Assembly: GCF_002848345.1 (NCBI RefSeq)
Contig: NZ_CP025429.1
Location: 4,340,001-4,404,000 of the forward strand
DNA length: 64,000 bases
Direction: 5' to 3'
Source of the DNA: Chromobacterium sp. ATCC 53434
Lineage (GTDB): Bacteria; Pseudomonadota; Gammaproteobacteria; Burkholderiales; Chromobacteriaceae
Shown: positions 9,088 through 18,313 of the stretch, piece by piece
Layout of the letters: each line of letters begins with the position of its first letter
Numbering within the stretch: the first letter of the stretch is position 1
The notes under the pieces: model-generated
The model's database searches: none
The model's input: only the letters and a program-made list of their open reading frames with translations
Told to the model about the DNA's origin: nothing
Program-made: the position numbers and the translations under genes

Positions 9088-11136
9088 ATGGACAGGCGGC
9101 AATTTTTGAAATGGGGCAGTTTCCTGACGGTATCGACAGCCAGCAGCGGCCTCACCGGCTGTTTCGACGGCGGCTCCGGCACCAACGCGATGGCCCAGAA
9201 CCTGAATGCCGCCGGCAGGGGTTTCAGCCTCGGCGTGGCCTCCGGCGACCCGCGGCCGGACAGCATCGTGCTGTGGACCCGCGTCGACGGCGGCGACGGC
9301 GCGACGGCGCAGAACGTCACCGTGCAGCTGTCGGACAGGGCCGACTTCTCCCGCTTGCTGGTCAACCAGCCGCTGTCCGCCGATCCGGGCTGGGACTACA
9401 CGGTGCGCCACAAGGTGACCGGCCTCGCCAGCGCCACCACCTATTACTACCGCTTCCTGTCCGGCCGCAACGTCAGCGCCGCCGGCCGCACCAAGACCGC
9501 GCCGGCCGCCGGCACGCCGCTGTCGCAGCTGAAGTTCGCCTACATCACCTGCCAGGACTGGAGCGTCAACCACTGGGGCGCCTTCGACGAGATCGCCCAG
9601 CTGGACCTGGACTTCGTCATGCACGTCGGCGACTACATCTACGAAACCGTCGGCGCCGGTTTCCAGACCGGCAACAACGAGACCCGCCATCCGCCGCTGA
9701 CGCTGCCGAACGGCACCCGGCGGGCCGACGGCGCGATCTACGCCACCACGCTGGCCGACTACCGCTACCTGTACAAGAGCTATCGCGCCGACCCCCGCAT
9801 CCAGGCACTGCACGCCAATTTCCCGGTGATCTCGATCTGGGACGACCACGAGTTCTCCGACGACTGCTGGCAGGATCGCCAGGTCTACTACCCCGGCGAC
9901 GACAGCGTGCCCAACACGCCGCGCCGCCGCAGCGCCAACCAGGCCTGGTTCGAATACACGCCGGCCGATGTCCAGCTGAACCTGGCCAACCCGTCGTTCC
10001 AGAACATCCAGATCTACCGCAGCTTCGCCTTCGGCAACCTGGCCACGCTGGTGATGACCGACCAGCGGCTGTACCGCGCCGACCACATCATCCCGGAAAC
10101 CGCGGTGCCGAACACCGGCCTGGCCAATCTGGGCAGCCGCTACTTCGTGCCGAAGGCGACGCTGGCCCAGGCCGAGGCCGCCAAGATCGCCGCGGCCGGC
10201 GGCGACCTGCAGCCGGTGTCCATCCTCGGCGACAGCCAGCGCGCCTGGTGGCAGCAGCAGATGCAGGGCGCCGCCACCACCTGGCGGCTGTGGGGCAACG
10301 AGGTGTCGCTGCTCAGAATGGGCGTGGACGGCACGATGGCGGTGGCGGGCCTGTTGGAGCAGGGCCTGTCGGCCTCGCTGGCGCAGAACTTCGGCCTGAA
10401 TCTCGGCGCCGCCCAGCAGCAACAGCTGAGCGGCGCGCTGTACCTGGACCTGAAGGCGGCCGACACCAGCGGCGCGACGCCGGTGCTGAGCTACGCCAAC
10501 ACCCAGCCACTGCTGGCCAGCCTAAGCGGCGGCGCCATCGGAGCCGGCGTATTCGCCGCCGCGGTGAAACCGGCGCTGGACGCCAATCTGCCGCCGACGA
10601 TGCTGCTGAACCAGTATATCCTCAACGCCGACCAGTGGGACGGCTACAACGCCGAGCGCAAGGCGCTGATGGCCTTCCTGAAAAACAACAATATCGGCAA
10701 TGTGGTCGGCATCACCGGCGACATCCACGCCTTCTTCGCCGGCCCCGTGATGGACGACTTCGACGCCGCCAGTCCGACGCCGGTGATGGTGGACCTGGTG
10801 ACCGCCGGCATCTCCAGCAACTCCTTCTTCAGCTACTTCAAGAACGTCGTCGACACCGTGCCGGCCTTCGCCAAGGCCGCCCCGCTGATCTACCAGACCG
10901 TGAATGGCCAGACGGTCAACACCTTCACCGGCACGCTGCAGGCCTTCAATCCGTGGCTGAAGTACGCCGACACCGACGCCCAGGGCTATGCGGTGGTGAC
11001 GCTGACCCCGGCCAAGCTCAGCTGCACCTTCCACAAGATGGCCAGACTGGTGAACGGCGTCGCGCCGACGCCGGCCACCGCCAGCACGCAGACGCTGGAA
11101 GTGCTGTCCGGCGCGCCGGCGGTCAACCTGCTCTGA
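9088..11136 (+). CDS. phoD: PhoD-family alkaline phosphatase, Tat-exported, probable lipoprotein
   Basis: Secreted phosphodiesterase/phosphomonoesterase that releases phosphate from organic esters. The N-terminus MDRRQFLKWG is a Tat-type twin-arginine signal; LTGC at residues 21-24 fits a lipobox, so the protein may be lipid-anchored after folded export. The PhoD N-terminal domain covers about residues 40-140. The metallophosphatase domain shows HVGDYIYE (about 175), WDDHEFSDD (about 250) and GITGDIHAFFAG (about 540), which carry the metal-binding Asp and His residues. AGGAGAG lies 7 bases before the ATG. At 682 residues it is longer than the B. subtilis enzyme. Regulation by phosphate is likely for the family, but I see no clear Pho box. 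Confidence 0.9.
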   Translation: MDRRQFLKWGSFLTVSTASSGLTGCFDGGSGTNAMAQNLNAAGRGFSLGVASGDPRPDSIVLWTRVDGGDGATAQNVTVQLSDRADFSRLLVNQPLSADPGWDYTVRHKVTGLASATTYYYRFLSGRNVSAAGRTKTAPAAGTPLSQLKFAYITCQDWSVNHWGAFDEIAQLDLDFVMHVGDYIYETVGAGFQTGNNETRHPPLTLPNGTRRADGAIYATTLADYRYLYKSYRADPRIQALHANFPVISIWDDHEFSDDCWQDRQVYYPGDDSVPNTPRRRSANQAWFEYTPADVQLNLANPSFQNIQIYRSFAFGNLATLVMTDQRLYRADHIIPETAVPNTGLANLGSRYFVPKATLAQAEAAKIAAAGGDLQPVSILGDSQRAWWQQQMQGAATTWRLWGNEVSLLRMGVDGTMAVAGLLEQGLSASLAQNFGLNLGAAQQQQLSGALYLDLKAADTSGATPVLSYANTQPLLASLSGGAIGAGVFAAAVKPALDANLPPTMLLNQYILNADQWDGYNAERKALMAFLKNNNIGNVVGITGDIHAFFAGPVMDDFDAASPTPVMVDLVTAGISSNSFFSYFKNVVDTVPAFAKAAPLIYQTVNGQTVNTFTGTLQAFNPWLKYADTDAQGYAVVTLTPAKLSCTFHKMARLVNGVAPTPATASTQTLEVLSGAPAVNLL

Positions 11137-11461
11137 GCCGGCCGCCCGCGACCTTGCGCAAACCGCGCCGCCGGCCCGCCCGGCGGCGCCCTCCCCCATC
11201 CCGCCAGCCTGCTTCGCATCAGTACATTTCGTCACAAAATAGCCGCGCGGCTGTCGTGTTTTTAACATTCGTTTTACGGCATCTCTGGTAGCATGCATGC
11301 CCTGAACCGGACCGGTCGCCGGCAACGGCAAACGGCGCCCGGACGCCCCGGAAAAATGCCGGCCCCGCCCGCGAACGCTCCGGTCCGCGGCCAGACGCGG
11401 CCATAATACAAGCGGGACGCCCGACACCCGCAGCCCACACCCGTCACACCGGAGAGGCCTG
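11137..11461. other. Intergenic region, phoD to ABC importer
   Basis: This 325-base stretch has no gene. A perfect 10-bp hairpin (11165-11174 with 11180-11189) follows phoD but has no T-run, so it is at best a weak terminator or a 3' stabiliser. A short AT-richer part (about 11220-11290) probably carries the promoter of the ABC operon; I could not assign convincing -35 and -10 boxes. Confidence 0.5.
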
Positions 11462-13201
11462 ATGAACACCGCCGTCCGCCACTTCATGCCCGCCACCGCC
11501 CGGCGGCTGATTCCCAATCGCTGGGACCTGATCGCGTTTCCGCTGATCCTCGGCTTCCTGCTGCTGGCCACCACCGGCATACGCGCCACCTGGGCGCCGA
11601 TCTCCGCGCTGCAGACCGTGCCCATCTCGCTGGACCCCGGCAACCTGCCCGATTACGCGCTGCGCACCACGCTGAGGATGCTGGCGGCGATGGCGGCCTC
11701 GCTGGTCTTCACGCTGATCTACGGCACGCTGGCCGCCAAAAGCCGCCGCGCCGGCCTGCTGTTGGTGCCGATACTGGACATCCTGCAGTCGGTGCCGGTG
11801 CTCGGCTATATCTCGTTCACCGTCACCTTCTTCCTGGCGCTGTTCCCGGGCCGGGTGCTGGGCGCCGAATTCGCCGCCATCTTCGCCATCTTCACCAGCC
11901 AGGCCTGGAACATGACCTTCAGCTTCTACCAGTCGCTGCGCACCGTCCCGCGCGATTTGCAGGAAGTGTCGGTCAACCTCAGGCTATCGGCCTGGCAGAA
12001 GTTCTGGAAGCTGGAAGTGCCGTACGCGATGCCCGGCATGATCTGGAACATGATGATGAGCATGTCCGGCGGCTGGTTCTTCGTCGTCGCGTCCGAGGCG
12101 ATCACCGTCGGCGACAAGACGGTGATGCTGCCCGGCGTCGGCTCCTACCTGGCGCTGGCGATCCAGCATCAGGACCTGACCGCCGTCGGCTGGGTGATCC
12201 TGACCATGTCCGTCGTGATCCTGATCTACGACCAGTTCCTGTTCCGCCCGCTGGTGGCCTGGGCCGACAAGTTCCGGCTGGAGGACACCGCCAGCCAGAA
12301 CGCGCCCGAATCGTGGGTGCTGAAGTTGATCCAGCGCACCCGCTTCATCCAGCAGCTGCTGAAACCGTTCGGCAAGCTGCTGAAGACCGCCGCCCGGCTG
12401 AAGCTGAATTTCAGCCTGCCCAAGGGCCTGCACTCGGAGGCCCACACGCCGGTATCGCGCGGCATCGACGTGCTGTGGTGGAGCCTGGTGGCGCTGCTGG
12501 CCTTCTTGTTCGCCAGCAAGCTGGTGCATTTCGTCGCCACCGAGGTCGGCGCCTGGGAGGTGCTGAAGGTCTTCGGCCTGGCCCTGGTCACGCTGGTGCG
12601 CGTCAGCCTGCTGATCGCCGTCGCGTCGGTGATCTGGGTGCCGCTGGGCGTGCTGATCGGCCTGCGCCCGGCGCTGGCCGAGAAAGTCCAGCCGCTGGCG
12701 CAATTCCTGGCCGCCTTCCCGGCCAATCTGCTGTTCCCGGTGTTCGTGGTCTTCATCGTCCACTTCAAGTTGAACCCGGACATCTGGCTGTCGCCGCTGA
12801 TCGTGCTCGGCACCCAGTGGTACATCCTGTTCAATGTGGTGGCCGGCGCCACCGCCTTCCCCAACGACTTCCGCGAGGCGGCCGCCAACTTCCGCATCCG
12901 CGGCTGGCAGTGGTGGCGCCAGGTGATGCTGCCCGGCATCTTCCCCTACTACGTCACCGGCGCGATCACCGCGTCCGGCGGCGCCTGGAACGCCAGCATC
13001 GTGTCCGAGTACGTGTCCTGGGGCAACGACAAGCTGGCCGCCCACGGCCTGGGCGCCTACATCGCCCAGACCACCGCCGCCGGCGACTACCCGAAGATCC
13101 TGCTCGGCATCAGCGTGATGTCGCTGTTCGTCGTGCTGTTCAACCGCCTGCTGTGGCGTCCGATGTACGCCATCGCCGAAAACAAACTGCGTCTCAACTA
13201 A
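11462..13201 (+). CDS. ABC importer permease, two fused permease domains (NitT/TauT type)
   Basis: Inner-membrane permease of 579 residues made of two BPD_transp_1 domains in one chain, where most importers have two separate subunits. Each half has its own EAA-type loop for contact with the ATPase: EVSVNLRLSAWQKFWKLEVP near residue 166 and EAAANFRIRGWQWWRQVMLP near residue 471. Hydrophobic segments repeat in both halves, and the linker between them (about 255-340) is hydrophilic. Sequence style is that of nitrate/sulfonate/taurine importers. The ATPase gene follows 11 bases downstream. No solute-binding protein is encoded next to it. The substrate is unknown. Confidence 0.88.
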   Translation: MNTAVRHFMPATARRLIPNRWDLIAFPLILGFLLLATTGIRATWAPISALQTVPISLDPGNLPDYALRTTLRMLAAMAASLVFTLIYGTLAAKSRRAGLLLVPILDILQSVPVLGYISFTVTFFLALFPGRVLGAEFAAIFAIFTSQAWNMTFSFYQSLRTVPRDLQEVSVNLRLSAWQKFWKLEVPYAMPGMIWNMMMSMSGGWFFVVASEAITVGDKTVMLPGVGSYLALAIQHQDLTAVGWVILTMSVVILIYDQFLFRPLVAWADKFRLEDTASQNAPESWVLKLIQRTRFIQQLLKPFGKLLKTAARLKLNFSLPKGLHSEAHTPVSRGIDVLWWSLVALLAFLFASKLVHFVATEVGAWEVLKVFGLALVTLVRVSLLIAVASVIWVPLGVLIGLRPALAEKVQPLAQFLAAFPANLLFPVFVVFIVHFKLNPDIWLSPLIVLGTQWYILFNVVAGATAFPNDFREAAANFRIRGWQWWRQVMLPGIFPYYVTGAITASGGAWNASIVSEYVSWGNDKLAAHGLGAYIAQTTAAGDYPKILLGISVMSLFVVLFNRLLWRPMYAIAENKLRLN

Positions 13202-13212
13202 GGGGCCCAAGC

Positions 13213-14526
13213 ATGACTACCGAAAACAACGCCCTGGGACAGGAAATCTTCGCGCTGAAAAACGTCTGCCGCGGCTTTGCCAAGGGCAGCGACGAAATCC
13301 AGGTGCTGGACGACGTCAACCTGACGCTGCGCGAGGGCGAGATCGTCGGCCTGCTGGGCCGTTCTGGCTCCGGCAAATCGACGCTGTTGCGCATCATCGC
13401 CGGCCTGATCCCGCAGAGCAGCGGCGAGGTAGACTACCGCGGCCAGCCGCTGACCGGCCCGGCCGAAGGCGTGGCCATGGTGTTCCAGACCTTCGCGCTG
13501 TTCCCGTGGCTGACCGTGCTGCAAAACGTCGAGGCCGGCCTGGAGGCGCTGGGCGTCGAGGCCAGGGAGCGCCGCCGCCGCGCGCTGGCCGCGATCGACC
13601 TGATCGGCCTGGACGGCTTCGAAAATGCCTATCCGCGCGAGTTGTCCGGCGGCATGCGCCAGCGCGTCGGCTTCGCCCGCGGCCTGGTGGTCAACCCGAC
13701 GCTGCTGTTGATGGACGAGCCGTTCTCGGCGCTGGACGTGCTGACCGCCGAAACGCTGCGCACCGACATGCTGGACCTGTGGAGCGAAGGCCAGCTGCCG
13801 ATCAAGTCGGTGCTGATCGTCACCCACAATATCGAGGAGGCGGTCTTCATGTGCGACCGCATCCTGGTGCTGTCGTCCAACCCCGGCCGCGTGGTGGCCG
13901 AGATCAAGGTGCCGTTCCCGCACCGCCGCAACCGGCTGGACCCGGCCTTCCGCAAGATGGTCGACGACATCTACGCGCTGATGACCGCGCGCCGCAGCGC
14001 CCACACGCTGCACAAGCTGCCGCTGGAGATAGGCAGCCATCTGACCGAGGTGTCGACCAACCTGATGGCCGGCCTGATCGAGGAAGTGGCCCAGGAGCCC
14101 TATTTCGGCAAGGCCGACATGCCGGAGATTGCCGAAAAGCTGCTGCTGGAAGTGGACGACCTGTTCCCGGTGGCCGAGGTGCTGGAGCATCTGGGCTTCG
14201 TCGACTTGAAGGACGGCGACATGCTGCTGACCGCCGCCGGCAAGCTGTTCGCCGACTACGGCACCCAGGAGCGCAAAGTGATGTTCGCCGAGCACCTGCT
14301 GCGCAACGTGCCTATGGCCGCCCACATCCGCAAAGTGCTGCAGGAACGCCCGGGACAGCGCGCGCCGCGGCTGCGCTTCGCCCAGGAGCTCGAGGACTCG
14401 CTATCCGACCAGGCCGCCGAGGAGACGCTGGACACCGTGATCAGCTGGGGCCGCTACGCCGAGATCTTCTCGTACAACGACCACACCGAGACCTTCAGCC
14501 TCGAGGACGTCGAAGGCGCCTTGTAA
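13213..14526 (+). CDS. ABC importer ATPase with C-terminal AAA-associated domain
   Basis: Cytoplasmic ATPase of the preceding permease. Residues 1-260 form a standard NitT/TauT-type ABC domain: Walker A GRSGSGKST (about 50), Q-loop VFQTFALFPW, signature LSGGMRQR (about 143), Walker B LLLMDEP (about 164) and H-loop THNIEEA. Residues from about 285 to 437 add the 'AAA-associated' C-terminal domain (LPLEIGSHLTEVSTNLMAGL onward) seen in a subset of nitrate/sulfonate-type ATPases; it may be a sensor of substrate or of cell state. I use the ATG at 13213 rather than far-upstream starts that lie inside the permease gene. Confidence 0.88.
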   Translation: MTTENNALGQEIFALKNVCRGFAKGSDEIQVLDDVNLTLREGEIVGLLGRSGSGKSTLLRIIAGLIPQSSGEVDYRGQPLTGPAEGVAMVFQTFALFPWLTVLQNVEAGLEALGVEARERRRRALAAIDLIGLDGFENAYPRELSGGMRQRVGFARGLVVNPTLLLMDEPFSALDVLTAETLRTDMLDLWSEGQLPIKSVLIVTHNIEEAVFMCDRILVLSSNPGRVVAEIKVPFPHRRNRLDPAFRKMVDDIYALMTARRSAHTLHKLPLEIGSHLTEVSTNLMAGLIEEVAQEPYFGKADMPEIAEKLLLEVDDLFPVAEVLEHLGFVDLKDGDMLLTAAGKLFADYGTQERKVMFAEHLLRNVPMAAHIRKVLQERPGQRAPRLRFAQELEDSLSDQAAEETLDTVISWGRYAEIFSYNDHTETFSLEDVEGAL

Positions 14527-14604
14527 GCGACATCGGCCGCCGTCCTCCCCGGCCGGCGGCCAGTGCTACAATACGACATCGACCGCCCTCCCCCATTCCG
14601 CCCC

Positions 14605-15033
14605 ATGTCCGGACGCCCGCTAAACGACATCACCCGCCAGGACCAGACGCTGTCCCGCCTCGCCGCCGCCGCGCGCGAGCTGATGGCGCTGGACCGCGCC
14701 TTCAAGCAGCTGATTCCGCCCGCGATGGGCGAGGCCTGCCGCGCGGTGCGCATCCGCGACGACGAGCTGGTGATACACGCCGACAACGGCATCGTCGCCG
14801 CCCGGCTGCGGATGACCGCGCCCGGCCTGCTGCCGCAACTCGCGCAGCGGGGCTATCCGGCGTCCAAGGTCAAGGTCAAGGTGGCGCTGCAACTGGTGAA
14901 GACCAAGAAACCGAAGACGATGGCGATCAGCGAGACCGCGCTGGACGGCATGGAGGCCGCCGCCGACAGCATCGGCCATCCGGAGGTCAGACGCGCGCTG
15001 GCGCGGCTGATCGCGCACCAGCGGCGCGGCTGA
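14605..15033 (+). CDS. DciA-like (DUF721) protein
   Basis: Protein of 142 residues with the DUF721 core: a conserved hydrophobic helix (ELMALDRAFKQLIPPAM), then VRIRDDELVIHADNGIVAARLRMTAPGLLPQL. DUF721 includes DciA, the widespread ancestral loader of the replicative helicase DnaB. The C-terminal 60 residues contain the basic repeat-like KVKVKVALQLVKTKKPKT. No Shine-Dalgarno precedes either candidate start (GTG 14563 or ATG 14605), and a TACAAT at 14567-14572 could be a -10, which would give a short leader. Family assignment is fair; the role in helicase loading is inferred. Confidence 0.7.
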   Translation: MSGRPLNDITRQDQTLSRLAAAARELMALDRAFKQLIPPAMGEACRAVRIRDDELVIHADNGIVAARLRMTAPGLLPQLAQRGYPASKVKVKVALQLVKTKKPKTMAISETALDGMEAAADSIGHPEVRRALARLIAHQRRG

Positions 15034-15112
15034 CTGTACTGACGGTCAGTTTCCTTTTTCTGATTTTTCGACATCAATTAGTCTCCCGCGGAATCAATCG
15101 ACAGGAGACATC

Positions 15113-15997
15113 ATGCCCGCGCTGCAACACTACCGCCCCGACAGCCCCGCCACCGACATCATCGCCGCGCTCAAGAACGACGGCGGCGTCGTCATCGAAG
15201 GCCTGCTGGACGCCGAGGCGCTGGCGCGCTTTCGCGCCGAGCTCTATCCGCTGCTGGACGCCGCCCCCGACTGCCAGGGCGACTTCTACGGCTACGCCAC
15301 CCGCCGCCTGTCCGGCCTGATCGCCCGCGTGCCGACCTGTCGCCAGCTGGCCATCGATCCGCTGATCCTGCAAGTGATGGACGCCTTCCTGCTGAAAGGC
15401 TGCCGCGAATACCAGCTGAACCTGACCCAGGCGATACGCATCGGCCCCGGCGAGCCCAGGCAGTTCCTGCACAGCGACGGCCTGATGTTCCCGGTCCATG
15501 TGCCCGGCTCGGAAAGCATGATCAACTGCATGTACGCGCTGGACGACTTCACCGGCGACAACGGCGCCACCAATGTCGCGCCCGGCAGCCATCTGTGGGC
15601 CGAGGGGCGCCAACCGGACGACGGCGAAGTCGTGCCGGCGGCGATGCCCGCCGGCTCGGTGCTGATCTACCTCGGCTCGGTGATCCATGCCGGCGGCGAG
15701 AACCGGACCGATCATCCCCGTACCGGCGTGGTACTCAGCTATTGCCTGGGCTGGCTGCGCCAGGCCGAGAACCACTATCTGGCGGTGCCGCGCGAACTGG
15801 CGCGCGCGCTGCCGGAGCGGCTGCAACGGCTGCTGGGCTACTTCGTCCACGCGCCCAATCTGGGCAGCGTCGACGGCCAGGACCCGATCGCCTTGCTGCG
15901 CGAGCCCGCGCCCGGCCCGGCGCTGTTCACCGAGTTCCTGCCGGAGGAGATACGCGGCCCGCTGGCCGAGGCGCGCGCGGCAATGCAAAAGGCCTGA
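15113..15997 (+). CDS. Phytanoyl-CoA dioxygenase (PhyH) family protein
   Basis: Non-haem iron, 2-oxoglutarate-dependent oxygenase of 294 residues. The iron ligands can be placed as His and Asp of HSDG near residue 120 (FLHSDGLMFPVHV) and the distal His of VIHAGGENRTDHPR near residue 190, with the arginine that binds 2-oxoglutarate in the following stretch (RTGVVLSY). The middle block ALDDFTGDNGATNVAPGSH is typical of the family. An AGGAG lies 6 bases before the ATG. Substrate unknown; members act on fatty acyl chains, amino acids and secondary metabolites. It stands alone between the DciA-like gene and the phosphoesterase. Confidence 0.85.
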   Translation: MPALQHYRPDSPATDIIAALKNDGGVVIEGLLDAEALARFRAELYPLLDAAPDCQGDFYGYATRRLSGLIARVPTCRQLAIDPLILQVMDAFLLKGCREYQLNLTQAIRIGPGEPRQFLHSDGLMFPVHVPGSESMINCMYALDDFTGDNGATNVAPGSHLWAEGRQPDDGEVVPAAMPAGSVLIYLGSVIHAGGENRTDHPRTGVVLSYCLGWLRQAENHYLAVPRELARALPERLQRLLGYFVHAPNLGSVDGQDPIALLREPAPGPALFTEFLPEEIRGPLAEARAAMQKA

Positions 15998-16065
15998 CCG
16001 CCTTCAGATATTCACCCAAGCGGAGTAAAGTGGCGGTTTTGCCTCGAATCCTCAGGATGACCGCC

Positions 16066-17700
16066 ATGTCCGAACACGATACGCCCGAAACCGCTCCCGA
16101 AACCGCGCCGCGGGACCCGTCGCGCCGCCGACTGTTCGAAGGCCTGGCCGCCATCGGCGCCGCCAGCGTGCTGCCGGCCGACGCCGCGCCGGCCGTCCAC
16201 GGCCCGCTGGACGCCAGACTGCGCCATCATGTGAAGAATGTGGTGGTGATCTATCTGGAAAACCGCAGCTTCAACAATCTGTACGGCAATTTCCCCGGCG
16301 TCAGCCACCCGCTGTCGCAGGCGCCGGCGGCGGCCTGTACCCAGCGGGACCGCGACGGCTCGCCGCTGAAGCAGCTGCCGAAGATCTGGGGCGGGCTGGT
16401 GCAGCGCGGCCAGACGGTGGCCGGCAAGTACTACCTGATAGACGAAAACAAGCTGCAGAACCTGCCCAATGGCCCGTTCCCGCTGAAGGACGCCGAAGGC
16501 CAGCCGCTGCCGGAAGCGGTGATCACCCGCGACCTGTGGCATCTGTTCTACCAGAACCAGATGCAGATCAACGGCGGCAACAACGACCAGTTCGTCGCCT
16601 GGGCCGACTCCGGCGCGCTGGTGATGGGCTATTACGCCGAAACGGCGCAGAACCTGAACCAGTGGCAGATCGCCCGCCAGTACACGCTGTGCGACAACTT
16701 CTTCATGGCGGCCTTCGGCGGTTCCTACCTGAATCACCAGTTCCTGATCTCGGCCCGCACGCCGGAATACTTCAACGCCAAGGACACCGCGGCGGCGAAG
16801 AAGATCGCCGTGCTGGACGACGGTCCGCAAGGCTGGCGGCTGACGGTGAAGGCGCCGAGCTCGGCGATGGACGGCCCGCCGCAATTCGTCAACAACGGCG
16901 CGATCACCCCTGACGGCTATGCCGTCAACACCATGGCGCCGCCGTTCCAGCCCAGCTACATCAAGCCGGCCGAAGGCGGCGACAAGCGCTACGCCGATCC
17001 GGCCGACGCCGGCACGCTGCCGCCGCAGAGCTACGACACCATAGGCGACCTGCTGTCGCGCAAGGGCGTCAGCTGGGCGTGGTACGGCGGCGGCTGGCAG
17101 GCGGCGCTGGACGGCAAGGGCGGCGCCGACGCGCCCAACTTCCAGTACCACCACCAGCCGTTCAACTACTTCAAGAACTTCGCGCCCGGCACCGCGGCGC
17201 GCGCCGAGCACCTGCGCGACGGCGGCCTCGGCGACAGCCCGATCAGCAACCGCTTCCTCGCCGACGCGGTGGCCGGCAAACTGCCGGCGGTGACGTTCTA
17301 CAAGCCGCAGGGCAATCTCAACATGCATGCCGGCTACTCCGACGTCGAAAGCGGCGACCGCCACGTCGCCAATGTGCTGCAACACCTGATGAGCGGCCCG
17401 CAGTGGAAGAATATGGTGGTCGTCATCACCCACGACGAAAACGGCGGCTGGTGGGACCACGTGGCGCCGCCGAAAGGCGACCGCTGGGGGCCGGGCAGCC
17501 GCATTCCGGCCATCGTCGTGTCGCCGTTCGCCAAGAAGGGCCATGTCGACCACAGCTTCTACGACACCACCTCCATCATCCGCTTCATCAGCCGGCTGCA
17601 CGGCCTGCCGGAACTGGAAGGCGTCAAGCTGCGCAACCGGGCCTTCCGCGAACGCGGCGCCCAGCCGCCGGGCGACCTGACCGGCGCGCTGCAGTTCTAA
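16066..17700 (+). CDS. Phosphoesterase-family acid phosphatase / phospholipase C, Tat-exported
   Basis: Exported phosphoesterase of 544 residues. The N-terminus has DPSRRRLFEGLAAIGAAS, a twin-arginine signal cut after ADAAPA. The family hallmarks are VVVIYLENRSFNNLYG (about residues 58-72), with the metal-binding Glu-Asn, and VVITHDENGGWWDHV (about 454-467). This is the family of AcpA acid phosphatase and of bacterial phosphatidylcholine phospholipase C; the shorter length and the sequence around ENRSFNNLYGNFPG favour the AcpA-like acid phosphatase branch. AGGA is 8 bases before the ATG at 16066; another ATG lies at 16057. Together with phoD it gives the cell two secreted routes to organic phosphate. 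Confidence 0.85.
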   Translation: MSEHDTPETAPETAPRDPSRRRLFEGLAAIGAASVLPADAAPAVHGPLDARLRHHVKNVVVIYLENRSFNNLYGNFPGVSHPLSQAPAAACTQRDRDGSPLKQLPKIWGGLVQRGQTVAGKYYLIDENKLQNLPNGPFPLKDAEGQPLPEAVITRDLWHLFYQNQMQINGGNNDQFVAWADSGALVMGYYAETAQNLNQWQIARQYTLCDNFFMAAFGGSYLNHQFLISARTPEYFNAKDTAAAKKIAVLDDGPQGWRLTVKAPSSAMDGPPQFVNNGAITPDGYAVNTMAPPFQPSYIKPAEGGDKRYADPADAGTLPPQSYDTIGDLLSRKGVSWAWYGGGWQAALDGKGGADAPNFQYHHQPFNYFKNFAPGTAARAEHLRDGGLGDSPISNRFLADAVAGKLPAVTFYKPQGNLNMHAGYSDVESGDRHVANVLQHLMSGPQWKNMVVVITHDENGGWWDHVAPPKGDRWGPGSRIPAIVVSPFAKKGHVDHSFYDTTSIIRFISRLHGLPELEGVKLRNRAFRERGAQPPGDLTGALQF

Positions 17701-17765
17701 ACCGGAGGCCGGTCCGTATCGCGGGCCGGCCGTTTTTCCTCCGCCGTCCCCGCTATCGCATAAAA

Positions 17766-18176
17766 ATGAACAGACTCGCCTTGCGCCTGCCCGCCCTGCT
17801 GCTGCTTTTCCTCCCCGCCGCCCATGTCCTCGCCTGCGCCGAGGAGGCGTCTTACAGCCATCACTACGACCAGTGCATGGACCAGGCCGGCGGCGTCACC
17901 ATCGGCATGCTGGACTGCATCGCCGCCGAACACGCGCGCCAGGACAAGCAGCTGAACGACAATTACCGCAAGCTGATGGCCGCATTGCCGGCCAAACGCC
18001 AGCAGCGGCTGCAAACCGCCCAACGCTTGTGGCTGAAGTACCGCGCCGCCAATTGCAACGCCTATGTCGACCCCGACGGCGGCACCGCCGAGTCGCTGGT
18101 GGCCGCCGATTGCGAATTGGCGTCGACCTCCGCCCGCGTCTCCGAACTGGCCAGACTGCAGCCCGGCCCGCGCTGA
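17766..18176 (+). CDS. LprI/DUF1311-family periplasmic protein
   Basis: Secreted protein of 136 residues with a signal peptide (about 1-23, ending HVLACA). The mature part has the DUF1311 layout: CMDQAGGVTIGMLDCIAAEHARQDKQLN, NYRKLMAAL, RLWLKYRAANCNAY and a last cysteine in AADCELAST, so four conserved cysteines probably form two disulfides. Some members inhibit lysozyme; most are uncharacterised. A cysteine at the signal-peptide end (VLAC) also fits a lipobox, so it could be a lipoprotein. Confidence 0.75.
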   Translation: MNRLALRLPALLLLFLPAAHVLACAEEASYSHHYDQCMDQAGGVTIGMLDCIAAEHARQDKQLNDNYRKLMAALPAKRQQRLQTAQRLWLKYRAANCNAYVDPDGGTAESLVAADCELASTSARVSELARLQPGPR

Positions 18177-18313
18177 ACGCCGAAACGGCGTGCCCGCGCC
18201 GACAATTGCCTGACAATATCCATTACGGATTCCGACTGTCTCTGTTCGCTGTCCACGCTTTGGTTTAAGCTGCAACCAATCGATAAAAACGACAGCTACC
18301 GGGACCTTCCGTC

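Noticed and set aside
11165..11189. Hairpin after phoD as an intrinsic terminator
   Set aside because: The 10-bp stem is perfect, but it is followed by CTCCCCC and not by T residues, so I do not call it a terminator.
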